A stretch of 64,000 bases of DNA from JAEUMD01 sp036768475 (GTDB taxonomy: Bacteria > Pseudomonadota > Alphaproteobacteria > Rhizobiales > Hyphomicrobiaceae). The stretch covers positions 1 to 64,000 of the forward strand of contig DAIPMW010000009.1 of NCBI GenBank assembly GCA_036768475.1, read 5' to 3'. This document shows, in pieces, positions 8,872 to 17,867 of this stretch. A program made the translations under genes and the position numbers. Below the pieces are notes generated by a model. It was given only the letters and a program-made list of their open reading frames with translations. It ran no database searches and was not told where the DNA came from. Each line of letters opens with the position of its first letter. The first letter of the stretch is position 1.

Positions 8872-10164
8872 TCAGGCGACGTGTTCCAACGCCTGCACGA
8901 GGTCGGCAATGATGTCGTCCTTGTCCTCGATGCCGACTGACAACCGCACGACGTCGGGGCCCGCTCCGGCTGCCTTGCGCTGCTCATCGGTCAGCTGGCG
9001 GTGCGTCGTCGACGCGGGATGGATCACCAGGCTTTTGGTATCGCCAATGTTGGCCAGATGCGAGAAAAGCTTCAGGTTTGCGACGAGTTTCACACCGGCG
9101 TCATATCCGCCCTTCAGACCGAACGTGAAGACCGCACCAGCCCCATTCGAGCAGAGCTTCTTTTGCAGCTCGTTTGAGGCATTACCCGGGAGGCCTGCAT
9201 AGTTCACCCAAGCAACGGCGGGGTGGCTCTCGAGGAACCTGGCCACCGCGAGAGTGTTCTCGCAGTGCCGCTGCATGCGCAATGGCAACGTTTCGATACC
9301 GTTCAGAATGAGGAATGCGTTGAAGGGAGATATGGCAGGGCCGAGATCGCGCAATCCCATCACGCGAGCAGCGATAGCGAAGGCGAAGTTGCCGAATGTC
9401 TCGCCGAGTACCATACCGCCATATGACGCATTGGGTTCCACGAGTGTCTTGTAGCGGTGCCTGGCGCTGAGCCAAGCGAAGGTTCCGCAATCGATCAGGG
9501 CGCCGCCGATGGAGTTGCCATGTCCACCGAGAAATTTCGTAAGGGAGTGAACGACGATGTCGGCGCCATGCTCCTTGGGCCGGCACAGATAGGGTGTGGC
9601 CAGCGTGTTGTCGACGATAAGAGGCACGCCTGCCTTCTTCGCAATGGCTGCTATTGCGGGAATGTCGACGACGATGCCGCCAGGATTGGCAATCGATTCG
9701 ATAAAGATCGCACGCGTCTTGTCAGTGACCGCGGCCTCGAACGAGGCCGGATCGGTCGAATCGGCCCACACGACATTCCAATTGAACTTCTTGAACGAAT
9801 GATTGAACTGGTTGATCGAGCCGCCATAGAGCTGGCGACCGGCAACGAACTCATCTCCAGATTCGAGCAGCGTATGGAAGACAAGGAACTGCGCTGCATG
9901 CCCGGATGCCAGCGCAAGCGCTGCCGTACCGCCTTCGAGAGCCGCCACGCGCCCTTCCAGAACCGCCTGCGTCGGGTTCATCATTCGCGTGTAGATGTTG
10001 CCAAAGACTTCCAGACCGAAAAGAGCCGCCGCATGATCCGCGTCATTGAAGACGTAAGACGTCGTCTGGTAGATCGGCGTCGCTCGCGCGCCCGTGGATG
10101 GATCGGGCGCGCCACCCGCATGGACCGCCAAAGTGGCAAACCCGACATCGGTGTTTTCGGCCAT
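8872..10164 (-). CDS. metY: O-acetylhomoserine aminocarboxypropyltransferase (sulfhydrylase)
   Basis: Makes homocysteine (or methionine from methanethiol) from O-acetylhomoserine, the direct-sulfhydrylation route. The 430-residue protein matches the Cys/Met-metabolism PLP family: TPIYQTTSYVF near the start, YTRMMNPTQ, and VHSLTKFLGGHGNSIGG with the PLP lysine. AAGGAG precedes the ATG. The product complements homoserine made by hom about 4 kb away. Cystathionine gamma-synthase is a relative, but the length and the ALFGLEVFGNIYTR segment favour MetY. Confidence 0.93.
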   Translation of the reverse strand: MAENTDVGFATLAVHAGGAPDPSTGARATPIYQTTSYVFNDADHAAALFGLEVFGNIYTRMMNPTQAVLEGRVAALEGGTAALALASGHAAQFLVFHTLLESGDEFVAGRQLYGGSINQFNHSFKKFNWNVVWADSTDPASFEAAVTDKTRAIFIESIANPGGIVVDIPAIAAIAKKAGVPLIVDNTLATPYLCRPKEHGADIVVHSLTKFLGGHGNSIGGALIDCGTFAWLSARHRYKTLVEPNASYGGMVLGETFGNFAFAIAARVMGLRDLGPAISPFNAFLILNGIETLPLRMQRHCENTLAVARFLESHPAVAWVNYAGLPGNASNELQKKLCSNGAGAVFTFGLKGGYDAGVKLVANLKLFSHLANIGDTKSLVIHPASTTHRQLTDEQRKAAGAGPDVVRLSVGIEDKDDIIADLVQALEHVA

Positions 10165-10197
10165 ATAATTTTCTCCTTGTTCTGGGAATGGCTCTTA

Positions 10198-10215
10198 TTG
10201 CGCAGCCATGCGCAA
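10198..10215 (-). promoter_or_regulatory. Hairpin in the metY leader
   Basis: On the minus strand, TTGCGC and GCGCAA form a six-pair hairpin with a six-base loop about 34 bases before the metY start. I looked for a SAM-II type riboswitch, which is known before methionine genes in this class, and could not match its conserved core. The hairpin is therefore only noted as possible leader structure. Confidence 0.3.
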
Positions 10216-10433
10216 TTCGCGCGACCTTAACGCAGCGCACGGACATGCGACAACTTGAGTAATCGGACATTGAGCGAGGCGGGACTAGGCGATCTTCAAG
10301 GCATTGACGTAATGCATCAGGACATTGACGCGACACATCATCGATAACAGCGGCTCTGGCATTCGGGCTCGGCCAACACTCAGCTCGGAATGTCATGGCC
10401 ATGCCATTTCAGTTTGCTTTGGGGCAATCGATC

Positions 10434-13136
10434 ATGACCATACGCAATCTCCAGTATATGTTCGAACCAAAGTCAGTGGTTTTGATCGGTGCCAGCCAAC
10501 AGCCAGGCAGCGTCGGCAACTGGTTGGCCCGCAATCTAGCGAATGGCTTCGACGGCAGGGTCAATTTCGTCAACCTCAAGGGTGGCACGATCGAGGGCAA
10601 GACCTGCCACCGTCGCCTTGCAGAGCTTGATGCACCTGCCGACCTCGGCGTGATCGTCACGCCTGCCGCCACGCTACCGGGAATCATCGCGGAGCTAGGA
10701 GCCGCCGGTACACACGCTGCCGTGGTAATCTCGGCCGGCGTCAACGGCGAGCTGAAACAGGCGATGCTCGACGCAGCGCGTCCCCGCTGTCTGCGTATCC
10801 TCGGTCCCAACTGCATCGGCCTGGCGCTGCCGCACATCGGACTCAACGCAACGTTCTCCCACATCGCCGCGCCGAAGGGCGATCTGGCGTTCCTGTCACA
10901 ATCGGGCGCCCTCATCACCGGCATCCTTGATTGGGCCTCCTCGCGTGCGATCGGCTTCTCGCAGGTTGTATCGATCGGCGATATGGCCGATGTCGACTTC
11001 GGTGACCTGCTCGACTACCTCGCCGGAGACACCAAGAGCCGCGCGATCCTTATGTACATGGAGGCGGTGACGCACGCGCGCAAATTCATGTCGGCAGCGC
11101 GCCGTGCCGCACGTGCCAAACCTGTCGTCGTGATCAAGTCGGGCAGACATGCGGCGGGTGCACGGGCCGCCAGCTCGCACACCGGTGCGCTGGCCGGGCT
11201 TGATGCCGCATACGAGGCCGCGTTCCGCCGCGCCGGCGTCCTGCGGGTGCAGGATCTCTCGGAGTTATTTGCTGCTGCGGAGATGCTGTCGCGCCTACCG
11301 CGCCTGACCGGCGAACGCCTAGCGATCCTTACCAACGGTGGTGGTGCGGGTGTGATGGCGGTGGACCGGCTGGTCGATCTCGGAGGCACGCTGGCCGAAC
11401 TCTCGCCAATGACCATCGACGCACTCAATCACGCACTTCCGGCAACGTGGTCGCGCGCAAATCCGATCGACATCATCGGTGACGCAGGGCCTGAGCGCTA
11501 CGGGGCTGCGATGGAGGCGCTGCTGGCCGACCCTGGCACCGACGCACTTCTTGTCATCAATTGTCCGACCGCCGTCGCCTCGAGCCTCGAAGCGGCAAAG
11601 ACCGTTATTGCCAAGGCGACAGCCAGCTCCCGCGTCTACCGGCGCAAGAAGCCGGTGCTTGCCAACTGGCTCGGCGAAAACTCGGCAAAGGAGGCGCATC
11701 GTCTCCTCGCTGAAGCATCGATCGCAAACTTCCGCACGCCGGGCGACGCCGTCGACGGTTATATGAAGCTGGTAGCGCACGCGCGCGCCCAGGTGCAGCT
11801 GATGCGCGTCCCGCCGACGCAGCCAGCGGGTCTGTCACCCAATCGCGACGCTGCGCGACAGGTCATCCACAGCGCACTCGCCGCGCAACGCACCATTCTG
11901 AGCGAAGCGGAAGCAAAGGCCCTGCTCCTGGCCTACCGGGTGCCGACGGTCGTCACCCACATCGCCCGCGACGTGGAGGCGGTGCGTTCTGCAGCGCGCC
12001 ACGTCCTGGCCGACGCCAAGAACGTCGTCGTGAAGATCCTTTCCGACGACATCTCGCACAAGTCCGACGTTGGCGGCGTGGTGCTCGACATTGGCTCGGA
12101 GGAAGAAGCCGTACAGGCGGCCGAGACCATGGTCCGCCGTGTTTCACGCCTTCAACCTGATGCGCGGCTCGACGGCTTCACCGTGCAGCCGATGATCGCA
12201 CGCAAGAACGCCTATGAGCTGATCATCGGCATGTCTGAAGATCCGACGTTCGGCCCGCTCATGATGTTCGGTGCGGGCGGAACGGCGGTCGAGGTCGAAC
12301 GTGATACGGCACTGGCGCTGCCGCCGCTCGATCTCAATCTGTCGCGCGACCTGATCGGACGGACGCGCATTGCCAGACGGCTTGCCGGCTACCGCGACCG
12401 GTCGCCGGCGGCCGTGGACCTCATCGCCGAAACGCTGGTCAAGGTCAGTCAGCTCATTGCCGACCATCCCGAGATCCGCGAGTTGGATATCAATCCACTG
12501 ATCGCCGATACCGACGGTGTTATCGCGCTCGATGCGCGCGTGCGCGTCGCAGACGAAACGGAACATCCGCGCAAGGCGATGGCGCTGCGGCCATATCCGA
12601 TCCAGTGGGAGAAGTTGATCGGGTTGCCATCGCTGGGGCCGGTGCTGCTGCGGCCGATCCGACCGGAGGACGAGCACCTCTACAAAGCATTCTTCGAAAA
12701 GGTTGAGCCGATGGATGCGCGGCTGCGGTTCTTCCAGCCCGTGCGCAACCTCAATCATGAATTCGTGGCCCGCCTGACACAAGTGGACTATGCGCGAGAG
12801 ATCGCCTTCATGGCACTATCCGACGTGAATGAGCTGCTCGGCGTGTCGCGCTTTGCAGCCGACCCGGACTACGAGCACGCCGAGTTCGGAATTCTCGTCC
12901 GGTCCGACCTCAAAGGGCGCGGGCTCGGCACGGCGCTGATGCGACACCTTATTGCTTATGCCCGCGCCGAGGGACTGAAGGAGCTGTCCGGCTTCGTGCT
13001 GGCCGGCAACACCGGCATGCTCGCACTCGCCGCAGAGCTCGGCTTCGCCATTCACTGGGCGGATGACGATCCGGGAATGCGTTACGTGGTGCTGCGGCTT
13101 GATCAGCCACAGTCGCACCCGCAAATGTGCGGTTAG
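10434..13136 (+). CDS. Pat-type protein: NDP-forming acyl-CoA synthetase-like domains fused to a GNAT acetyltransferase
   Basis: About 900 residues. Order: CoA-binding Rossmann domain (VVLIGASQQPGSVGNWL), succinyl-CoA-ligase-like flavodoxin domains, ATP-grasp domain (VVVKILSDDISHKSDVGGV), and a C-terminal GNAT domain of about 160 residues with an acetyl-CoA loop (RSDLKGRGLGTALM). This is the layout of E. coli PatZ/Pka-type lysine acetyltransferases, which acetylate metabolic enzymes such as acetyl-CoA synthetase. I chose ATG 10434 (MTIRNLQ) because the family begins there and GGGG lies nine bases upstream; 10395 is an alternative. Whether the synthetase half is active is unknown. Confidence 0.9.
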   Translation: MTIRNLQYMFEPKSVVLIGASQQPGSVGNWLARNLANGFDGRVNFVNLKGGTIEGKTCHRRLAELDAPADLGVIVTPAATLPGIIAELGAAGTHAAVVISAGVNGELKQAMLDAARPRCLRILGPNCIGLALPHIGLNATFSHIAAPKGDLAFLSQSGALITGILDWASSRAIGFSQVVSIGDMADVDFGDLLDYLAGDTKSRAILMYMEAVTHARKFMSAARRAARAKPVVVIKSGRHAAGARAASSHTGALAGLDAAYEAAFRRAGVLRVQDLSELFAAAEMLSRLPRLTGERLAILTNGGGAGVMAVDRLVDLGGTLAELSPMTIDALNHALPATWSRANPIDIIGDAGPERYGAAMEALLADPGTDALLVINCPTAVASSLEAAKTVIAKATASSRVYRRKKPVLANWLGENSAKEAHRLLAEASIANFRTPGDAVDGYMKLVAHARAQVQLMRVPPTQPAGLSPNRDAARQVIHSALAAQRTILSEAEAKALLLAYRVPTVVTHIARDVEAVRSAARHVLADAKNVVVKILSDDISHKSDVGGVVLDIGSEEEAVQAAETMVRRVSRLQPDARLDGFTVQPMIARKNAYELIIGMSEDPTFGPLMMFGAGGTAVEVERDTALALPPLDLNLSRDLIGRTRIARRLAGYRDRSPAAVDLIAETLVKVSQLIADHPEIRELDINPLIADTDGVIALDARVRVADETEHPRKAMALRPYPIQWEKLIGLPSLGPVLLRPIRPEDEHLYKAFFEKVEPMDARLRFFQPVRNLNHEFVARLTQVDYAREIAFMALSDVNELLGVSRFAADPDYEHAEFGILVRSDLKGRGLGTALMRHLIAYARAEGLKELSGFVLAGNTGMLALAAELGFAIHWADDDPGMRYVVLRLDQPQSHPQMCG

Positions 13137-13176
13137 GAACGGCGCTGTTGAGCATCGCGGCGGCCAGTTCCGCCGC

Positions 13177-13383
13177 TCACGCCTTCGCCATCTGCTTGGC
13201 CGTGCCGCAACGCCAACGCTGAATGCGCCACTTGGGATGGCCTTCCATCCATTTGGCGATTTCGCTCTGCCCATACATCATGCACTGATGCGGAGTGACG
13301 GCTTCGGCTATATAGTTGAGGCGGACGTCCTGGCACCGTGACGGTTCCTGGATCATGCAGACGGACATGACGATCTCAATCAT
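13177..13383 (-). CDS. Small conserved hypothetical protein
   Basis: A 68-residue protein with paired cysteines (VCMI, SRCQD, HQCMM, WRCG) and the pattern IAKWMEGHPKWRIQRW, which I recall from short Rhizobiales proteins with the same end. AGGAG lies about eight bases before the ATG at 13383. It is convergent with the Pat-type gene. No signal peptide is evident. Function unknown; the conserved Cys and Trp suggest a structured miniprotein, possibly disulfide- or metal-stabilised. Confidence 0.65.
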   Translation of the reverse strand: MIEIVMSVCMIQEPSRCQDVRLNYIAEAVTPHQCMMYGQSEIAKWMEGHPKWRIQRWRCGTAKQMAKA

Positions 13384-13867
13384 CGGACGATCTCCTAGTC
13401 GTGTTCACCCCGCCGCTTCGCAGCGGGATCAGCATCACCAGGGCGTTCGTCCCATATTGCCTGCTTGTTGTGATTTGAAGCTAAGCGACTCGAATCGCGC
13501 TGCTCAAGTGCAACGTATGAGCGAACTGCTGCCCAATTATTGGGCGCCCATTTCTTGTCCACAGGGCTGGCGGCCGACCCTGGCGCGCGAATCAGGATGA
13601 CAAGGGATTGCAATTGCGGCATTTCCTACCCGGCATCAATCTCTGCCTTCAACGGAGCGACCAACCCGTTGAACAGGGGTTAGTTTTGACGCATCAGATG
13701 CGCTATTGCAGCGCAGGGGTGCCGATGCGCCACGCTTTCAAGCGCCCCGCGCTATTCCATGGCGCCTCTGGGAACAGCAGGCTGCGCGCCGGACGTCGTT
13801 AGCGCGGCTGATGCGGCAGCAGCGCAGCTTGGCGCCCTACGGCTACCGTCCGGGCACGAACGGCGCG
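13384..13867. other. Intergenic stretch with no confident gene
   Basis: About 480 bases between the small Cys-containing gene and the hybrid kinase. It should contain divergent promoters for both. Several open frames cross it but none has a ribosome binding site plus plausible protein composition. The histidine kinase frame stays open back to a TTG at 13706, but that extension is Arg/Ala/Pro-rich and looks non-coding. Confidence 0.5.
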
Positions 13868-15892
13868 ATGACCAATCGAAATTTTGTAGCAAACCGGAAA
13901 ACCCGGAAGATGAGCTTCAAACCTAGAAATTCTGTGCCCCCCAACGTCGAGGCACTCATCCTCGACGCCATACTCGAGTCGGCCGCGGCGGGCATCTTGT
14001 CGATCACATCCAAGGGCATCATTCGAACCATCAATGGCGCAGCCTGCACCATGTTCGGCTACACGGCCGACGAGTTGATCGGACAGAACGTCAGCGTACT
14101 TACGCACGGCGAGGATCGCGAGAACCACGACGCCTACATCAAGCGCTATCTGAGGACAGGGCGAAGCCGGATCATCGGTATCGGTCGCGAGGTGACGGGT
14201 GAGCGCAAGGATGGCGGACTGTTCCCGCTGCACCTGTCGATCGGCGAGTTCGCGGTCAAGGGCGAGACATTCTTCACCGGCGTGCTGATCGATCTATCGA
14301 AACAAAAGGCCGCCGAAGAACGCTTGGCGCATCAGGAGGCCCTCTTCCGCGCCGTGTATGAAAGCCTGCCGGATCCAGTCGTGATCACCGACACCGCGCA
14401 TCGCATCCGCATGATCAACCCGGCATTCACGCGCGTCTTCGGCTACCGCCTTCAGGATCTGGACGGCCACCAAACCGACGCTCTGTTCGCTCAGCGGGAA
14501 GATTGGATCAACGCATGCCTGCGGCTTGACGAGCAAAGCGATTCCGCCGCCGAGCCGCCCATCCGCGTGCTCGATTTCCGGCGTGCGAACGGCGAGGTCT
14601 TCCCGGCGGCCGTCGTCTCCACGGCCATCGAGACAGAGGGCAAGCGGGTGCTCGGGCACCTGGATCTCATTCGCGACATCTCGGTGGAGCGGCGGCAGGA
14701 GGCACAGTTGATGCAAGCGCAGCGGATGGAGGCGATCGGGCAGCTCACCGGCGGCATTGCGCATGACTTCAACAACATCCTCACCGTCGTAATCGGCAAT
14801 GTCGAACTCCTGGAGATGCGCCTGGGCGAGGATGAAGGCACGTTGGCGTTGGCGCGTGAGGCGCGCGAAGCCGCCGAGATCGGCGCCCGCCTGACGGACC
14901 GGCTGCTCACCTTCGGGCGGCGACAGATGCTGGAAACGCGGCGGATCAATCTCAACGAATTCGTGCTCGGCCTCATGGAGATCCTGCAGCGCACGATCGG
15001 TGAGGATATCGATGTGTCCACGTCGCTCAGTACGGATCTCGACCTGACGGAGGTCGACCCTGGCGAGGTCGAGAACGCATTGCTCAATCTCGCCATCAAT
15101 GCGCGCGACGCGATGCCCCGTGGCGGGCGCCTCGTCATCGAGACGCGCAATGTCGAGATGGATGAAGCCGCCGTTGACGGAACCCCGGAGCTGTCACCGG
15201 GACGCTATGTCGTGCTATCGGTGTCCGATACAGGGCACGGCATGGGCCCGGAGGCGAAGGCACGTGCTTTCGAACCCTTCTTCACAACCAAGAGCGGCGG
15301 CGGCGCGGGCAAGGGAACAGGTCTCGGGCTGGCCACGATCTATGGGTTCGTCAAGCAGTCGGGGGGCCATGCCACGATCACCAGCGCGCCGGGCGAGGGA
15401 ACCGTGGTCGAGCTATTCCTGCCGGCCGTTCCCGCTCCCGAGACGCCCGCTGCGAACACGGCAGGGACCAGCACCGAAGTGCCCGAGGGCGACGGTCGGC
15501 GCGTTGTGGTAGTAGAGGATAACGACAGCGTCAGGCGGCTCACCTGCCGGCGGCTCACGGAGCTGGGCTACCTCGTCGCAGAGGCAGCGAATGCCGTCGC
15601 CGCCCTGGAGATCCTCACAGCGGATCCCGCGTTCGATCTTGTCTTTTCTGACGTCGTCATGCCCGGCGGGCTCTCCGGTCTTGATCTTGCTCGCGAGCTT
15701 GCGCACCACTTCCCGCATGTGCATGTGCTGCTGACGACTGGCTATGCGGAAGAAATGCTGCATTCGCCCGACGAGGGCTGGCCAACATCTGCGTTGCTGC
15801 GCAAGCCCTACAGCCAGGCGGAACTCGCCCATGCGATCGCCGATGTACTGGCGCAAGGGCGCGAGGGTCCCGCCACGCAGTTGAACAAATGA
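13868..15892 (+). CDS. PAS-PAS hybrid sensor histidine kinase with receiver domain
   Basis: A cytoplasmic-looking hybrid kinase of 674 residues with no membrane segments. Two PAS domains (about residues 30-145 and 155-275) precede the H box GGIAHDFNN with phospho-accepting His299, an ATPase domain (DTGHGMGP, GKGTGLGLATIYGF) and a C-terminal receiver domain with Asp595 in FSDVVMPGG. The first PAS begins in a style like FixL-type sensors, but I see no firm haem-pocket evidence. The start at 13868 is uncertain; 13910 is an alternative. It is convergent with the response regulator at 15928-16674, a likely but unproven partner. Confidence 0.9.
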   Translation: MTNRNFVANRKTRKMSFKPRNSVPPNVEALILDAILESAAAGILSITSKGIIRTINGAACTMFGYTADELIGQNVSVLTHGEDRENHDAYIKRYLRTGRSRIIGIGREVTGERKDGGLFPLHLSIGEFAVKGETFFTGVLIDLSKQKAAEERLAHQEALFRAVYESLPDPVVITDTAHRIRMINPAFTRVFGYRLQDLDGHQTDALFAQREDWINACLRLDEQSDSAAEPPIRVLDFRRANGEVFPAAVVSTAIETEGKRVLGHLDLIRDISVERRQEAQLMQAQRMEAIGQLTGGIAHDFNNILTVVIGNVELLEMRLGEDEGTLALAREAREAAEIGARLTDRLLTFGRRQMLETRRINLNEFVLGLMEILQRTIGEDIDVSTSLSTDLDLTEVDPGEVENALLNLAINARDAMPRGGRLVIETRNVEMDEAAVDGTPELSPGRYVVLSVSDTGHGMGPEAKARAFEPFFTTKSGGGAGKGTGLGLATIYGFVKQSGGHATITSAPGEGTVVELFLPAVPAPETPAANTAGTSTEVPEGDGRRVVVVEDNDSVRRLTCRRLTELGYLVAEAANAVAALEILTADPAFDLVFSDVVMPGGLSGLDLARELAHHFPHVHVLLTTGYAEEMLHSPDEGWPTSALLRKPYSQAELAHAIADVLAQGREGPATQLNK

Positions 15893-15927
15893 GGCAGCGC
15901 ACGGCGCGCGTGGTCGCCGGGATCTGC

Positions 15928-16674
15928 TCAGCCGGTGTTGTCGGTGGCAACGACACGCGCGGTGAATGTGTAGCCGAGACCACGCACGGTCTTGATGAGA
16001 CTTGGCGTGGCATCCGTGGGCTCAATCTTGCGGCGCAGGCGCGCAACGAGATTATCTATGCTGCGGTCGAGTGGCGACCATTCGTGCCCTTTCAGCAGAT
16101 CCATGATCTGGTTTCGTGTCAGGACGCGATTGGGATGATCGACAAAGATTTCCAGCAATCCGAACTCAGCGGCGGTAAGGACGCACGCCGAGCCATCGAC
16201 GTCATGCAACTCACGCCTACCTCGGTCGAGAACCCAGCGATCGAAACGGATGGTGGGCTGGCCGCCGTTCTTCGCTGACAGATGCCCGGACTTACCTTCG
16301 CGCGTGCGGCGCAACACCGCTCTGACGCGGGCTAATACCTCGCGCAGATGGAACGGTTTGGAGATGTAGTCGTCAGCGCCGACCTCAAGACCGATGACAC
16401 GGTCGATCATGTCGCCCTTGCCCGTCACCATGATGATCGGCAGAGGCGAGCGTTCGCGGATCTGTCGTGCAACGCTCAAACCGTCCATGTCGGGCAAGGT
16501 CAGATCGAGCGTGACGAGGTCGATATCATTACCGCTCATGGCGCGCTGAACGTCCGCGCCGCGGGCGGCCTCAGTCACGCGGAAGCCTTCGCCCTCGAAG
16601 CAGCGGCGCAGCAGCAGGCGGACCTTCTGATCGTCATCGACGATCAAGATATGCGCGTTCTTGTCCTCGACCAT
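15928..16674 (-). CDS. OmpR/PhoB-family response regulator
   Basis: The 248-residue protein has a receiver domain (DDD at 13-15, phospho-acceptor Asp57 in VTLDLTLPDMDG, conserved Lys in YISKPFHL) and a winged-helix DNA-binding domain ending LIKTVRGLGYTF. It should act as a transcription factor when phosphorylated. It is convergent with the hybrid kinase, 35 bases apart, and divergent from the Crp/Fnr-type gene. A hybrid kinase normally needs a phosphotransfer protein to reach a second receiver, so pairing is inferred from position only. Confidence 0.92.
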   Translation of the reverse strand: MVEDKNAHILIVDDDQKVRLLLRRCFEGEGFRVTEAARGADVQRAMSGNDIDLVTLDLTLPDMDGLSVARQIRERSPLPIIMVTGKGDMIDRVIGLEVGADDYISKPFHLREVLARVRAVLRRTREGKSGHLSAKNGGQPTIRFDRWVLDRGRRELHDVDGSACVLTAAEFGLLEIFVDHPNRVLTRNQIMDLLKGHEWSPLDRSIDNLVARLRRKIEPTDATPSLIKTVRGLGYTFTARVVATDNTG

Positions 16675-16807
16675 CCACTCCTACCCACACGGGACCTGCC
16701 CTTGCGCAAATTCCAGGCCCGGTTCGCATCCTGCTCAAAGGCAGTCATGACCGCGACCGGACCACTAGACTCATCGGCGACACTGCACCCCGGTGCCGGT
16801 CAGGACT

Positions 16808-16910
16808 GGAGCATGTTCAACTGACGCGGCCGCGATTCAGCGTGAAAAACATGCTCAAAAACAAACAACTGGATCGTGTACGTGCTTCCATCAAAGATGA
16901 GCACCATCCG
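16808..16910 (+). repeat. Dispersed two-hairpin intergenic repeat, copy A (decayed)
   Basis: GAGCATGTT at 16809-16817 pairs with AACATGCTC at 16848-16856, enclosing a segment ending TTCAGCGTGAAA. The second half (CTGGATCG...GATGAGC) resembles the second hairpin of copy B at 22523-22624 but its arms have decayed. It lies between the response regulator and the Crp/Fnr-type regulator, in the roughly 400-base divergent intergenic region. Confidence 0.7.
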
Positions 16911-17006
16911 TGTGGTGATAGAGAAATCCGCTGCATACGACGAATTTCACGAGCACGACACTAGCGCTGCACCAGCCCTATTACAATTCGTTACAAAACA
17001 GTACAT

Positions 17007-17020
17007 TTGACGGAAATCAG
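17007..17020 (+). promoter_or_regulatory. Imperfect Fnr/FixK-type operator before the regulator gene
   Basis: TTGACGGAAATCAG matches the anaerobox TTGAT-N4-ATCAA at eight of ten specified positions. If translation begins at the internal ATG 17081, the site lies about 60 bases upstream, a position suited to autoregulation by the encoded Crp/Fnr protein or by another FixK. With the upstream ATG 17027 it would be too close, which is one reason to prefer 17081. Confidence 0.5.
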
Positions 17021-17080
17021 CGCGACATGACGCTGCTTTCATGGCCCCAGCTCAGAAACAAAGGATCTGGAGCCCGCCCC

Positions 17081-17791
17081 ATGTTGGCCATGACAGCAAC
17101 ACTTGACGTTGGACGCGACGCCGCTCCCAGCTTGATACCGTTGCCCATCAAAGGACGCGCCGCGAGCGAGGACATCTTCGAGGCGCCCGCGCAAACGATG
17201 GCTTCCGTCTATGCGCCTCGTGAGGACCTTTTCCTGGAGGGCGACGAAGCCTCTCATCTGCTTGAGGTCGTCGAGGGCGTCGTGTGTGCCTACCGGTTGC
17301 TGCCCGATGGACACCGGCACGTCGTATCGTTCTATTTCCCCGGCGACCTCATAGGCTACTGCTGTTCGGGGAGCCATACCTTCAGCGCACAGGCACTCAA
17401 CAAGGTCCGCGTCCGCCGCATCCCGCGCCATCTCATCAACCAGATGGTCGAGAACCGCCCGGGTTTCGCACGACGGCTGCTCAAGCTCGCGGCCGACGAG
17501 CTGAGAATGACGCGCGAACACCTGCTTTGCCTTGCCGCCAAGTCTGCGGAGGCCCGGATGGCCGTGTTTCTGCTTGCCCTGTCGCGGCGCAACAGGGACG
17601 TCGGCGGAGATGCCAGCCGCATTGACCTTCCGATGACGCGCGTCGATATCGGCGACTATCTCGGCCTTACCATCGAGACCGTGAGCCGGACATTCTCCAA
17701 GCTCAAACGCAGTGGCGTAATCGCGTTGCCGCGCACCACCACGGTACTCATCCGTGACGTGGAGGCGTTGGCCAATCTCGCCCAGAACTAA
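17081..17791 (+). CDS. Crp/Fnr-family transcriptional regulator (FixK-like)
   Basis: A 236-residue protein with a cyclic-nucleotide-binding-like beta domain (FLEGDEASHLLEVVEGVV, VSFYFPGDLIGY), dimerisation helix and C-terminal helix-turn-helix. The recognition helix reads TIETVSRTFSKL, with the Glu and Ser-Arg residues that read TTGA half-sites in Fnr/FixK proteins. An N-terminal four-cysteine iron-sulfur motif is not visible, so it is more FixK-like than oxygen-sensing Fnr. It lies about 1.2 kb before the cbb3 operon, whose promoter carries a perfect target. The frame is open to 17027; the start is uncertain. Confidence 0.88.
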   Translation: MLAMTATLDVGRDAAPSLIPLPIKGRAASEDIFEAPAQTMASVYAPREDLFLEGDEASHLLEVVEGVVCAYRLLPDGHRHVVSFYFPGDLIGYCCSGSHTFSAQALNKVRVRRIPRHLINQMVENRPGFARRLLKLAADELRMTREHLLCLAAKSAEARMAVFLLALSRRNRDVGGDASRIDLPMTRVDIGDYLGLTIETVSRTFSKLKRSGVIALPRTTTVLIRDVEALANLAQN

Positions 17792-17867
17792 ACTGTTCGC
17801 GCCACGATTGCGTGGCGTGAAACCAGCCGGTTGAATTTGTCGTCCTCTTCGGCAATCGGAGGACCAG

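Noticed and set aside
10164..10300. SAM-II-type riboswitch in the metY leader
   Set aside because: The known alphaproteobacterial SAM-II core could not be matched; only one short hairpin was found.
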